Assembly: GCF_024323335.1 (NCBI RefSeq)
Contig: NC_066581.1
Span: 438,936,281-439,000,280 of the forward strand
From: Lathyrus oleraceus
Taxonomy: Eukaryota; Streptophyta; Magnoliopsida; Fabales; Fabaceae
DNA: 64,000 nucleotides
Direction: 5' to 3'
This document shows, piece by piece, positions 35,067 to 48,203 of this stretch; the stretch's first letter is position 1; the number at the start of each line of letters is the position of its first letter. The notes beneath the pieces were generated by a model that ran no database searches, had not been told where the DNA came from, and saw only the letters and a list, made by a program, of their open reading frames with translations. Position numbers and translations under genes: made by a program.

Positions 35067-36180
35067 CCTTCTACTAATCACCCTTTAATCATGCTTAAGC
35101 CATTTGGTAATTGGAATTAACAAAATAAGGTGTAAGTGCCAATTGTGATTTTCACCCTATGCATGAAATGCATGGTGAACAGTGCACGAAATTGCCTTCA
35201 AATTCACTTAAAATTCTGTTTTGGAGCTAAAGGCAATGGTGAAATGCTTAAACAATGCACCAAATTTAAATTTTAAAATTTCCCTCCAAAAATCAAGTGA
35301 ATTGGCAAATGTTCATGTGATGATAATTGGTGTAATGCAATGCATGATTTGGAAACTATAGGTCAAAATAAGAACAATGCAAAAAGAGCCATCCAATTTG
35401 GAGCTTTGGTTGAGAAGTTATGCCCATTTGAATCTTCAAGTACACTTTGCCATGTTTTGATCATATCTCCTTAACCACACATGAGAAATTGATGATCTTG
35501 GACTTTTTGGAAATGGGAGAGAAAGATCTACAACTTTCATGTTTAAAAAAATTTCATTTGAAGCTTTCTGGATGATGTAATTTGAAGTTGAAGTTAGGCT
35601 AAAACCTTTCCATTTTTGGCAAATTTGAATTATAGGTCACTTTCTATTTTTGGAAAGTTTTGACTTGACTTTATTTTCTTCAATGTTGATGTTTGAAATG
35701 TCAAATGAGACTTGTTTGAACATGAATGAAGTATTTCTAATCACTTCCCACCTCCAAATCCACTGTTGACTTGGCAGTTGACTTTCTAGGTCTTGAGTTG
35801 ACTTGGCGATGTTCTGATGAAATTGAAGCCTCTACCACTTGGGATTTTGCTTCATATATGAACTCTTGATAATGATTGGGGGGTCCAAATTCTCTAGAAT
35901 GGCCACCATCTATTGCTCAATGAATGCCTTTGACTGTTTGGACTTATGATTGCTTCATCTGCAAGGCAAAGGTTAGATGACATATTTTTGTACTTTTGGT
36001 TAGTGGTAAAACGAAAAGCAATGATATACAAATGCAAAACATGCTTGGTGATCAAGAACCACTCTCAAAAAGATAACCAACCCACAGGGAAGGAAGCAAG
36101 GTGCACAATGATCCTTGAGGCAATGTGATGATATGATATGATGCCATGAGGGATCTTAGGGACAAAATTGGGGTCTTACA

Positions 36181-36195
36181 GATGCCCCTATTTAA
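36181..36195 (-). other. Polypurine tract of element C
   Basis: The minus strand reads TTAAATAGGGGCATC directly before the LTR start TGTAAGACCCC. It matches the tracts of X (58,468-58,482) and E (15,488-15,504). Confidence 0.8.
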
Positions 36196-39100
36196 GGTCA
36201 TTCTAGCCGGAGAAGTGAAGTTTAGAAATCTTCATCTCGACGCGGTAGAATGGGCTTAAATAACAGTAATGAGACAAATTTTGGTCCCTAAGAGACCTCA
36301 TGATGCAGATGTATGCATGCAAAAGCAACAAAACTTTGTGGGGAATATGGGTCCACAAAGAAAAGATGATCCATCAGAGTAATACACTCACCAGGAACAG
36401 AGACTTTAACAGGACTCTCATGGGGATAAGAAAAAGAATGCGTGAGCAGGACACGACTATGAATTAGGGTAAAACTGACATGGCGTGAACAAGACACGAC
36501 CGGATTAGAGACCTCACTGGGGAGTGAAGGACTCAAACTGGGAACAAACGAGAAATTCCAAAAGGAAGACACATCCTTTGGAAAGACTCACGCTGACTCA
36601 AACTATCCACAAAGGATACCTCGGATAAAAATCCGGACTCGGACTGGGGAAAGATTCACACAGAACCTCCCTGCCGGGGAAAACTGCATATATTGGGGAA
36701 AACACCAATACAGCACAAAGGGTAAAATCACAACGGAAACTCCACTGGAGAAGGTCTAACAAAGAGACTCTCCTGGAGAAGCAATAAGGAATGAGGTGTT
36801 ACCGGTATAAGGGGTAACAAGCTCAGGAAGAATGAATATCTAAGACCGGTATAAGGGTGAGAGATATCAATCAACCAAACATCTGAGAAAGACCTGAAAA
36901 AGGTACATCAACTCAGGAAAATCTGACTCCACAGGGGACCAAGGTCATAATAGGGAGCAGAAAGGAAGGAACGCCAAGGATACCGGTTACTGGGTATATA
37001 ATAGGTGACCGACCAAAACGTGAATTGGTATATATGCCAAGACACTCATCATCCGAAAGGAGGGCTTGAAAAAGAAAATCGACCTACAGGATGGACATTC
37101 GACTCCACAACGGGAAAACGAATATTACTCAGCTGGGAAAACAAAACCCAAAGAGCGCATGAGACATAATATCCATTACCGTCAGAACGTGGATAGTATA
37201 CTCGCACGAGATATATTATCTATTACCGTCAGAATGTAGATAATATACTCGCATGGAAGGAACACCAGGGATACCGGTTACTGGGTATATAATAGGTGGC
37301 CAACCGAACACGTGAATTAGTATATATGCCAAGACACTCATCATCCTGAAAAGAGCAAAACGCAAACTTATCAAAGGATGGATATTCGATTCTACAAAGA
37401 ATACGAATCTTACTCCGCTGGGGAAAATCAACAAAGGATTCCAACCAAAGAGCGAAGGAGATATATCATTCATTACCGTCAGAACGTGAATAATATACTC
37501 GAAAAGGAAGAGACACCAGAGATACCGGCTGCTGGGTATATAATAGGTGACTAACCAAAAAGAGAGACGATCGATACCACCAACAACAGGGTAAATGAAA
37601 GATACCTCACAGGGGATAAATTGCAAGCATCCGACAATCATCCAAGAAACAAAGAATATTCGATTCCGCAAAGGGAACACGAATCTTACTCGACCGGGGA
37701 AACACAACAGGCTTCGACTGAAGAGTGCATGAGATATATTATCCATTACCATCAGAACGTGGATAACATACTCGCATGGAAGATTATCCACAACCGGTTA
37801 CTGGGTTAAGAAAGGATAAATCAACCGAAAAGAAAGGCATCGGGATACCAAAACTAGGTATATAAAGATGACCGATCAAAGGGAGCAACAATCATTACCA
37901 AGCAAAAGGGTAAATGAAAGACGACCCGCTGGGGATGAATTGCATAAACAACAATTATCCACAAGGACCTACTGGGGATACAACTGCTAGCAAACGGCAA
38001 TTATCCAGAAGCAAGGAGGGAATATCAACACCGAATATTGAATGGAGATAACCACAAAAAGTAACTATCATCGGTTAGGATGAACAACAAGGTTAACTCT
38101 GCAAAGGGGAGAAATTGGGGTTTACAACTACCGAATACGGGGTAGAAGACCAAAACTCTGGCTAAGGATAAAATTGCTAGCATCCGGCAATTATCCACAA
38201 GAAAGCACAGACTCCGTTGGGGATAAAACCACAACAACATAGGATTTACAACTACCGAATACTGGGTAGAAGACCACAAAATCCACCATCAACCAGAACG
38301 AACCACAAAGGTTACCTCTGCTAGGGGAAAAGAGATAGGACTTACAACTACCGAATACGGGGTAGTAGCCAACAACTCTGATGAGGATAAAAAGTAGGGT
38401 TTACATCTACCGAATACGGGGTAGAAAACCAAAACGTCCGCGTGGGAATGAAAGAATCACAATTACGCACGGGAAACAAAAATAGGGTTTATAATAAACC
38501 ACCAACTGCTGAGGAGCAAGCAAAACTAGGATTTACGACTACCGACTACTGGGTAGAAGACCAACGACTCTTGCCGAGGAATAAAAGGTATATAACCACA
38601 AATTCCACCAAGAGGAAAAGGAACATAGGACTTACAACTACCGGTATGAGGGTAGAGGCCCGAAAGATTCCGCTGGGGATAAAAGAATTATTGTCGGTTA
38701 CTGGGCAATTCATTCATTTATTCCACAGGGAAGCACAAGAAACAGTTAACAAATGCCAATTCAGGGTCAAACCAAAAAGGAAAACTGAATCAAGACTCGT
38801 CCTAACGAGGATATAACTCAATAGGAATATCCATCCCAATATATGTGTTGGGAGGAAACGGAAGAAACCGTCATCCACGAGGATATAGCTCAATGGGGAA
38901 CTGCAGAAGGAAAGACAGACACTTTCTGCTTATGGGGCTGACTCTATATTGAGAGATTGGACACCCAACATCTGCTTTGGGGAGATCTATTTGAGAGATC
39001 CATATCACCACTAGCAGGAGACAACAAACAAGAGATATATGGCAAAGAATGCAACATGAATATCTGAATGTTTATGAGTATGCATGAATATGCGTAATTT

Positions 39101-40869
39101 ATGTTTGATGAATGCTGACAAAACAGACATATCTAACACAAACAGGCCCAGGAATCAAACGCCCGATACTACACTTCCAGAGGAAAATAACCAAAGAAGT
39201 CCACCTGGAGAGCCAATCTGCCGGAGATCTACGTGCTGAAAAGCAAAGATCTGCTGGGAGGCAAAAGATCAAAAATATCAAAGAAATCACCAAATCTTTG
39301 AGTGATAGATCAATAATCAACCCAACTGGGGAACAGAAGTTCACAACAGGCATAAAATTGCCACAAAGACGAATCTGTTGGGGAAATGGAGAAATCCCGA
39401 GATTTCTGCAGGGGGATCCTCAGTATCAACTGGGAAACAAGAGTTCACTGCACAAGCAAGAACTGCTGAAGAGAACAGAACACACAAGTAGAATCTAGCC
39501 GCACAAGCAACTCTACTGGGGAATCTGTCAGCCACTCCATCAGGGATACACCCACTGAGGGAAAGATAGATCGCCAAAAGTAGATTCTGCAACAAGCCAC
39601 TCTACTAGGGATCAAAGCATCAGGGAATCAACCAAATCTTTGGATGATAGATCACCAACCGACCCTACTAGGGGACAGAGATTTTCAACAGGCAGAAACT
39701 GCCACAAAAAGCAACTCTGTTGAGAATACCAACTCTTGGCGGGGATCCTGACTCTATTGGGGATACCAACTCTATTGAGGAATCACATAGATACAATCCA
39801 CCAAACCACAAATCTACTGGCGATTCAACTGGGGATGAGGAGGAGAGCTGGGGAGCAACCACCAAATACTGCTCCTTCCAAAAAGAAATCAACAAGCTGA
39901 AGAGGAAATAATCACTGCTCCGCTGAAGGGTTAAGAGGTAAAAACCTCTACAAGCGCTCCGATGGGGAGGAATATAGCATATCATATCAACAAACCCTGC
40001 TAGCGACTGTGCTGAGGAAAGTGGTAAAGTACCGGGATGTCAATCCATTAACCACTGAATCTTCCAAAAGAAAGCACCCATGCTGAGGAGAGAATACTGT
40101 TGGAGAGGATTGTAAAGTCTTAACCAACACTCTGATTGGGGGACAACCCCCAATAAAAGCTCTGCTTGGGGAACAAACCCTAACAACAAAAATCTGGAGA
40201 AAGAGGATACAACCATGCCAAGAATATGAACAAATGTCTTACCCTGTTGGAAATCATGCCACCCTTGGGAGAGCACTGAGAAATTCTTAAGTATCCTTTC
40301 ATCATTGTGAATGTTCACTTTGTTTAGAACAACAATTTGAAAAATTTATTTGTTTAAAACAATGACATTTTATCAATTAAAACATGCAAAACATTTGTTG
40401 AATTGAAACAAATAAGAGTGCAAATAATTGGATAAAAGCTCAAATTGATTTGATGGAATGATAGTCTGCAAATGGCAAGACTCCATAGATCTGTACAAAT
40501 TCGAAATCAGTGATATATATTGGAAGAGGGCTACATTGAACATAATGATCTTTTCTCTACCAATTTGAATTTCGATGTATTCGAAGCTTCAGTCGATGAC
40601 GAATCGAGAATCTCTGACGAAAAGACAGCTGTGGAACAGAAAGTATTATCCGGATGCAGTTACTTGCCAAATCCCTAATTTTTGCCTAGATTGCCCCAGG
40701 GTGAGGTACTCAATCTCGCGGGATGCAAATATTCTTTTTTTTCAAGTCTCTAACTTTTTCCTGGATCACCCTTTCGGGTTCTCCACCGAGACGCTCATTT
40801 TTTGCCTAAGCCGCCCTTTCGGGTTTTCAACCTAGCGAGCTATTCTGTTTTTCTTTTGCATACTTTTTT
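36196..40869 (-). other. 3' UTR of element C (4.7 kb, repeat-rich)
   Basis: No credible gene. Between about 36,780 and 38,720 it is built from diverged repeats with CCGGTTACTGGGTATATAAT, CATTACCGTCAGAACGTG and ACTTACAACTACCGAATACG phrases; units of roughly 230-260 bp are visible at 36,980-37,240, 37,260-37,500 and 37,510-37,790. The end nearest integrase holds the CCCTTTCGGGTTTTC repeats, and the end nearest the polypurine tract holds GGTCTCTTAGGGACCAAAAT, as in X. The 191-aa ORF at 37,216-37,791 reads through these repeats and is not treated as a gene. Confidence 0.75.
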
Positions 40870-42888
40870 TTAGGCAAAGTATTTCTTGATTGCATCTGAA
40901 TTCACAGGACGAGTGAAATCCTCCCCATCCATTGTTGTAAGCATCAAAGCACCGCCTGAAAAGGCTCTCTTAACAACATATGGACCTTCATAGTTTGGAG
41001 TCCACTTGCCCCTGGAATCGGGCGCGAAAGACAAGACTTTCTTGAGCACGAGGTCACCTTCTCGGAACACACGAGGTTTGACCTTCTTATCGAATGCTTT
41101 CTTCATTCTCTGCTGATACAACTGACCATGACACATGGCAGTCAACCGCTTCTCTTCAATCAAATTCAGCTGGTCATAACGACTCCGAATCCATTCAGCA
41201 TCAGTCAACTTGGCTTCCATCAAGACTCTCATTGATGGGATCTCCACCTCTACTGGGAGAACAGCCTCCATGCCATAAACAAGAGAAAAAGGGGTTGCCC
41301 CTGTTGAAGTGCGTGCAGATGTACGATACCCATGCAAAGCAAATGGCAGCATCTCATGCCAATCTTTGTACGTAACTGTCATCTTCTGGATAATCTTCTT
41401 GATATTCTTATTAGCAGCTTCAACAGCCCCATTCATCTTAGGTCTGTAAGGAGAGGAATTATGGTGTGCAATCTTGAATTCAGCGCACAACTCTTCCATC
41501 ATCTTATTATTCAGATTAGATCCATTATCAGTAATGATCTTATCTGGCACACCATAATGGCAAATCAGCTGGTTCTTGATAAACTTCACGACCACCTGCC
41601 TGGTCACATTCGCATACGAAGCGGCTTCAACCCATTTGGTGAAGTAATCAATTGCTACGAGAATAAACCTGTGCCCATTGGACGCTTTCGGTTCAATCAT
41701 GTCGATTCCCCACATAGAGAAAGGCCATGGTGATGAAATCACATTCAGAAGTGTCGGAGGAATATGAATCTTATCCGCGTAAATCTGACACTTGTGGCAT
41801 TTCTTCACATATTTGCAGCAGTCAGACTCCATTGTCAGCCAATAGTAGCCTACTCTCAACATCTTTCTTGCCATGGCATGTCCATTGGAATGAGTACCAA
41901 ATGAACCCTCATGGACCTCAGTCATCAACAGGTTTGCTTCGTGTCTATCCACGCATCTGAGCAAAACCATGTCAAAATTTCTTTTATACAGCACTTCACC
42001 ACTGAGGTAGAAACTGCCTGACAACCTTCTCAAAGTTTTCCTATCTTCCACAGATGCCCCAGGCGGGTAGACCTGGTTCTGGAGGAAATTCTTGATATCA
42101 AAATACCAAGGTTTGTCATCATTCACTTCTTCAACTGCAAACATGTGAGCTGGTCTATCCAAGCGCATCACGGCAATGTTGGGAACTTCATTCCAATACT
42201 TGACTACAATCATGGAAGCGAGCGTAGCAAGCGCATCTGCCATCCGATTATCTTCTCGAGGAATATGATGAAAGTCAACTTCTGTAAAGAATGTTGAAAT
42301 CCTCCTCGCATAATCTCTATACGGAATAAGACCTGGTTGATTCGTCTCCCATTCTCCCTTGATCTGATTGACAACCAGGGCCGAATCACCATAAATATCA
42401 AGATGTTTGATTCTCAAATCAATACACTCTTCTAGTCCCATAATACAGGCCTCATACTCAGCCATATTATTCATGCATTTGAAAGTTAGCCTTGCTGTAA
42501 ACGGAATATGCGTGCCATGAGGAGTAATGATTACTGCCCCAATTCCATTTCCGTACTGATTCACAGCGCCATCAAACACCATCGTCCATCTGGAACCAGG
42601 TTCCGGACCTTCATCAAGTGTAGGCTCATCACAATCTTTCATTTTCAAATACAGAATCTCCTCATCTGGGAAGTCATACTGAACAGACTGATGATCTTCA
42701 ATCGGCTGGTGCGCTAAATGGTCAGCCAGGATACTACCTTTGATAGCTTTCTGAGCTCGATACTCAATATCATACTCAGACAACAACATCTGCCAATGGG
42801 AAATCCTCCCAGTTAAAGCAGGCTTCTCGAAAATATACTTGATTGGATCCATTCTGGATATCAACCAAGTTGTATGATTTATCATGTA
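40870..42888 (-). pseudogene. aRNase H and integrase of element C
   Basis: A 671-codon open segment starts just after a TAG at 42,889-42,891. It holds the end of the gypsy RNase H, the archaeal-type RNase H with all four acidic residues (D105 in MVFDGAV, E143 in NMAEYEA, D167 in IYGDSA, D217 in RMADALA), and the integrase. The integrase has a complete HHCC module (H325, H332, C363, C366) and DDE triad (D395, D453, E489; 35 residues between the last two). Three residues present in A and X directly after the first catalytic Asp region (IDMIGMIEP) are absent here (IDMIEP). The segment ends with YEGPYVVKRAF and a TAA at 40,870. No frameshift is visible, so this is the best preserved integrase in the window. 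Confidence 0.92.
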
Positions 42889-44322
42889 CTAGCGCAAACG
42901 CTTAGCAGCCCAAGCCAAAGCACAGCACGTCTTCTCAAGCATTGAGTATCGAGACTCACAATCAGTAAACTTCTTACTGAAGTAGTAGATAGCAGATTCT
43001 TTCTTCCCCGGTTCATCTTGTTGACCGAGTACACAACCCATCGAGTCTTCAAGAACAGTCAAATACATAATCAGAGGTCTTCCTTCTACAGGCGGAGACA
43101 AGATCGGAGGTTCAGACAGATACTCTTTAATACTGTCGAAAGCTTTCTGGCAATCTTCGGTCCACTCATGAGATTGATCTTTCTGGAGGAGCTTGAATAT
43201 CGGCGCACATGTGGCAGTCATGTGGGATATAAATCTGGAAATATAGTTCAAGCGACCAAGAAAACCTCGGACTTGCTTCTCAGTTTTGGGTGCAGGCATC
43301 TCTTGTATTGCTTTGACCTTTGCAGGATCAACCTCAATACCTCTCTCGCTGACAACAAAACCCAACAACTTGCCAGAACGGATTCCAAATGTACATTTGT
43401 TCGGATTGAGACGAAGCCTAAACTTCCTCAAACGTTGAAAAAGCTTCAACAAATGCTCAACATGTTCAACTTCCGTTCGGGACTTAGCAATCATGTCATC
43501 AACATAGACCTCTATCTCCTTGTGCATCATATCATGAAACAAGGTAGTCATAGCTCGTTGATACGTGGCTCCAGCGTTCTTCAAACCGAAGGGCATCACT
43601 CGATAACAGAATGTTCCCCAAGGTGTGACGAATGTTGTCTTCTCCATATCTCCGGGTGCCATCTTAATTTGATTATAACCGGAAAATCCGTCCATAAAGG
43701 AAAAGACTTTGAATTTAGCTGTATTGTCTACCAACATACCAATGTGTGGTAGAGGAAAATCATCTTTTGGACTAGCTTTATTCAAATCTCTGTAATCAAC
43801 ACACATACGGACTTTTCCGTCCTTCTTAGGCACAGGCACAATATATGCCACCCATTGAGGATATGTAGAAGTCACCAGAAACCCTGCATCAATTTGCTTC
43901 TGAACCTCTTCTTTGATCTTCACTTCCATATCTGGATGAGTTCTTCTGAGCTTCTGCTTCACAGGCACACACTCAGGCTTCAAAGGCAGGAAATGTTGCA
44001 CAATATCTGTATCTAGACCCGGCATGTCTTCATACGACCAAGCAAAGATATCTGAATATTCTCGTAGCAAACTGATCAACCCCTTCTTGACAGACTCTTC
44101 AAGAAGTGCCCCAATCTTCACCATACGAACACAATCTTCAGACCCCAAGTTGACTGTTTCCAGATCTTCAAGATGCGGCTGAATGATCTTCTTCTCGTGC
44201 TCAAGGAGACGGGTAATCTCGTCAGGAATCCCTTCAACATCATCTTCCTCTGCTTCAAATACAGGGAATTCAAAATTGGGAGATGGCGTTGGATCATTAT
44301 GTTCAATGGGTTTTAGAATCAA
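42889..44322 (-). pseudogene. Reverse transcriptase and RNase H of element C
   Basis: A 477-codon open segment begins right after an AATCATTATGCAG splice-acceptor-like end. It contains the conserved AWSYEDMPGLD and VPVPKKDGKVRMCVDYRDLN, the catalytic Asp at 211 (SFMDGFSGYNQI), YVDD at 273-276, and the start of the gypsy RNase H (YLTVLEDSMGCVLGQ, first catalytic Asp missing as in A and X). The only break is TAG at 42,889-42,891 in LR(TAG)YM, where CAG is expected. Upstream and downstream segments are in one frame, so C pol differs from an open frame by this single codon. Confidence 0.92.
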
Positions 44323-44585
44323 CCTGCATAATGATTTTGGATAATAAAAAAACTTTAGAATTTAAGCAAGCAAATCATTATGCAGATGAAAAGATTGCTT
44401 TTATTCTTGTTTTTAGGGTTTTTTGTGATCACTGATTTCATGCAAAAGCAAAAAATGAAAACAAATGGAAAAACAAATGTTTAACAATGCATTAATTGAA
44501 TGAAATATCATTGTATAAATGCTGCCAACAATGTCATCACTTCTCCTTTTGGCATGGGAGAAGGGTTTTGAACAAAGTGAACAAA
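44323..44585 (-). other. Putative intron between protease and RT of element C
   Basis: This 263-bp spacer follows the TAA-ended protease frame and ends in AAATCATTATGCAG just before the RT frame. Ogre elements are known to splice an intron at this place to join gag-pro with pol. It aligns over most of its length with 20,236-20,473 of element X, which supports a conserved role. The donor is not obvious; GTCAGCGTAA near 44,580 is one candidate. Confidence 0.6.
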
Positions 44586-47500
44586 TTACGCTGACTTATG
44601 AATGACCGTAGGAACATCCACAGCGACCCAATTATGGCAGACACCACCAGGGATGACAAAGTTGCTCAAATCCTCTGCATCCTCTTCCAAAATAGCAGCA
44701 GCTTCCTCAGCTTGATCAGCATGGATGAAACCTCCACTCTTGAACAGCCCTTGCTCATTAAATGCCCCAGAAGAATAGCCAATGCCAGCCCGAGATTTAT
44801 TATCTTCAAGCTCGATCATCTTCCCAAAACCAGCAACTGCACCACATTCAATGGCCAGTTTCGCATCACGGTAGGAAGCAAATGAAGGAGACTTTTTCTC
44901 AATCGGCTCAGCAATAGATAAAGCTTGGAAAGGAGTTCCAACTTCATCCTCAGCATCAATATATGAGAAAGAAGACAAGTGGCTAACCAGGAGAGCCTTT
45001 TCTCCCCCTACCACAACCAGTTTCTTATTCTTAACGAATTTCAGCTTCTGGTGTAGGGTGGATGTCACGGCGCCAGCCTCGTGAATCCATGGTCTACCAA
45101 GGAGACAGCTATAAGATGGGTGGATATCCATAACCTGAAAGGTAACTTGGAAATCACTTGGTCCAATCTTGATTGGGAGATCAACTTCCCCAATCACGGT
45201 CTTACGTGACCCATCAAAAGCCTTCACAACAACACCACTCTGCCTCATGGGAGGCCCCTGATATGACAATCTCGCAAGAGTGGTCTTTGGCAATACATTC
45301 AAAGATGACCCAGTGTCCACCAGCACGTTGGACATGGCGTCGGTCTTGCAATTCATAGAAATATGTAAAGCCATGTTGTGGTCTCTTCCCTCCTCAGGGA
45401 GATCAGCATCACAGAAACTCAAAGTGTTGCAAGCAGTGATGTTTGCAACAATACTGTCAAACTGTTCAATCGTGACATCATGATCAATATACGCCAGGTC
45501 CAATACTTTCTGCAGAGCCTCCCTATGGGGTTCTGAATTCAGAAGTAATGATAGCACGGAGATCTTGGACGGCGTTTGTAGAAGCTAGTCTACAACGTTG
45601 TACTCACTCTTCTTGATGAGCCTCAGCACCTCATCACATTCTTCATTCACAGTGCCACTCGGGCCAACAGAAGAAACAGGAGTCTTTTGTACAGAGGAGG
45701 ATTTGGCAACAGCAAGTGCCGGATTCGGAACATTCACCGCAGTCCCAACCGGACGCTCAGCAGAATCAGAAGCAACAGCTCTAGCCTGAGGCTTAGGCGC
45801 AGAAAACACACGACCACTACGGGTCAATCCACTTACATCAGCAATATTAACTACGGAGGTCGAAGGCAAAGGCACTTCTTTCCCATCTTCAACAGCAACT
45901 GGGTTATAACGGAAGGGAATAGCTTTATCCGAAGAATAAGGCACAGGGCCTGCAGGCTTGATTACCAGAGAAGGAGAAACCTTTGGCTTGCTACCATCAT
46001 AACAGATGACAACAGGCTCGGGCAATTTGAACACAGGAGAAATCACATTCACCTCTGGTTCATCTTCATCAACATTTCGATTCTGCAGAATCTCAATGGT
46101 ACCCTCATCCAACAGCTCTTGAAGCTCTCTTCGCACTTGGAAACAACCCAATCTATTGACGGAGCAGATACGGCATCTGTCATGGTCGTGCTCCATATGA
46201 CTGTACTGACACAGCAGACGATGCAACTCGACCAATGACTGTCGAATATGGCTTACATATTTGACTTTATACTTGCCAGGGCAACCCTGGACCATGTTAA
46301 CCGACTTCCCTTGCTCGGGCAATGGGTTCTTCGTAACATTCGGGCCTGAGTCCTCAAAGCTCAAGATGCCGCATCGCATAAGGTCTTGCACCTTGGTTTT
46401 CAACGGATAGAAGTTTTCAATATTGTGACCCGGAGCACCGGAATGATAAACACAATGTTGATCTGGCTTGTACCACCACTGTGGGTTAGCAGGTACAGCC
46501 GGAGGCTCTCTGGGAGTAACCAGTTTCCGCTCCAATAGAGAAGGATATAACTCAGCATATGACATAGGAATTGGATCGAAACTGATCTTCTTCCTATCAT
46601 AATTCAAATTGGCCTGATTACTGGTGCGGCCACGAGGCTGGTAAGCCTGTTGCTATGGACGATGTTGCTGCTGATACTGAGGTTGTTGCTGATGATGATG
46701 CTGATTAGGCTGCTGATATTGCTGAGAATTATCTCGGAAAACAGGTGCTATATGAGCCACCTGATGCTGACCGCTGGCATGACGCGCAGGCTTCCTCTTA
46801 GCAGAGGGTCTTCTAGGTTTAGCATGAGATTGCACAGCATGTGTCTCCCCATCCTTCTTCTTAAACGCCCCATATCGTTTAGAAGAGCTTTCATCTTTAG
46901 TCAATCATCCTTCACGGACACCTTCTTCCAATCGCATCCCCATGTTCACCATCTCGGTGAAATCAGAGGGAGCACACGCAACCATCCTCTCATAATAAAA
47001 TGAACTAAGAGTCTTCAAAAAGATCTTAGTCATCTCCTTCTCTTCCAGCGGAGGAGTAATCTGAGCTGCTAATTCTCGCCACCTCTGGGCGTACTCCTTG
47101 AATGTCTCTTTATCCTTCTGAGACATGGCCCTGAGTTGATCACGGTCAGGAGCCATATCAACATTATACTTGTATTGCTTGACGAAGGCTTCGCCAAGAT
47201 CGTTGAAGGATCAGATGTTTGCACTATCAAGGCTCATATACCAACGAAGAGCTGCACCAGACAAACTATCCTGAAAATAATGAATCAACAGTTGATCATT
47301 ATCAGTCTGAGTAGACATTTTCCTGGCGTACATGACCAGGTGAGCGAGAGGGCAGGTATTCCCCTTATACTTCTCAAAGTCAGGGACTTTGAATTTGAGA
47401 GGTATCTTCACACCGGGAACCAGGCATAACTCGGCAGAAGACTTGCCGAACAGATCTTTCCCTCGAAGGGTATTCAATTCCTTACGGAGCTCGAGGAATT

Positions 47501-48041
47501 GGTCATTCATAGCTTCCATCTTCTCATTAACATCTGGGCCCTCAGACGGCTCAGAATGATAGATGGTGCCGTCTACCCTGGGAATGGTATGCACGACAGG
47601 AGGAGGCATTGCAAGGACCGGGTTAGATGTCGGCATAGAAGCAAAGGTAGGAGCTGGAATATCTGGCATGAAACCAGGAGGCATACCCCACGGAAACCCG
47701 GCTGGCATGGCATGCGGCACAAAATGAGCACCGGCAGCTGGCACAGTCGAAGACACAACCTCTGATATGACAGTCCTCTGGGGAGGAGTTGCAGGAGGTG
47801 GAGATGGTTGATTCTGAGCAGCCAAAAATTGCTCCATCAGAGCACTCAATCTGGCGACCTCTTCCTTCAGCTCTCTGTTCTCTTGTTCTAACTGATCCAT
47901 CACTCTTGCAGAATTGGCTCTGGTATAGTACCGATGAGTCAGCTTGTCTTCAAAATAAATGAAGAGCACAGAGTTAGGCCACAGACAAGAAGACCAGAAC
48001 AACACCTGCTTATGCAAATGATGCATGCAATGCTTGTGCAT
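44586..48041 (-). pseudogene. gag-protease of element C
   Basis: One reading frame throughout, likely Met at 47,900 (MDQLEQENRELKEEV) with conserved coding beginning at 47,947. Four nonsense codons interrupt it: TGA 47,211-47,213, TGA 46,905-46,907, TAG 46,653-46,655 and TAG 45,585-45,587. There is no frameshift. Features in order: coiled-coil start, Pro-rich linker, gag core (PLAHLVMYARKM, YFQDSLSGAALRWYMSL), Gln/His-rich linker at 46,655-46,740, and a knuckle-like motif whose last Cys is Phe (CVYHSGAPGHNIENF). The protease has an intact LVDTGSSLNVLPK (about 45,310) and the GRPWIHEAGAV segment. The frame ends with VIHKSA at 44,586. Confidence 0.9.
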
Positions 48042-48203
48042 ATGCTTCGTTTTTTTTATTTCAAGGAACTTTTAGGGTTCTATTTGCAATTTTCGAAATT
48101 TAAAGCATTTAATCGCATATGGAAAAATATCTCATCAAATATATTCGAGACAAAGAAGTACAACATTTTTTATTATTACAAAGGGAAAAGGAAAATGAAC
48201 ATC

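Larger units (their letters stand above)
31378..36180 (-). mobile_element. 3' LTR of element C, minus strand, truncated at its inner (3') end
   Basis: On the minus strand it begins TGTAAGACCCCAATTTTGTC at 36,180, immediately after the polypurine tract of element C. It is nearly identical to the solo LTR at 53,153-58,442 but lacks the last 258 bp of that LTR. The missing bases, together with the target duplication and a little X sequence, form one clean deletion of about 283 bp. It also lacks about 160 bp relative to the solo LTR near 32,785. Short ORFs (33,140-33,373; 34,290-34,511; 34,814-35,050) are repeated in both LTR copies and carry no domain. Confidence 0.87.

Noticed and set aside
37216..37791. 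191-aa minus-strand ORF with hydrophobic segments
   Set aside because: It reads through the diverged 230-260-bp repeats of the C 3' UTR; internal repetition explains the long frame, and no domain or start context supports a gene.
43018..43752. 244-aa plus-strand ORF opposite the RT of element C
   Set aside because: It is the antisense shadow of a well supported reverse transcriptase frame; a similar shadow exists opposite integrase at 27,446-28,096.
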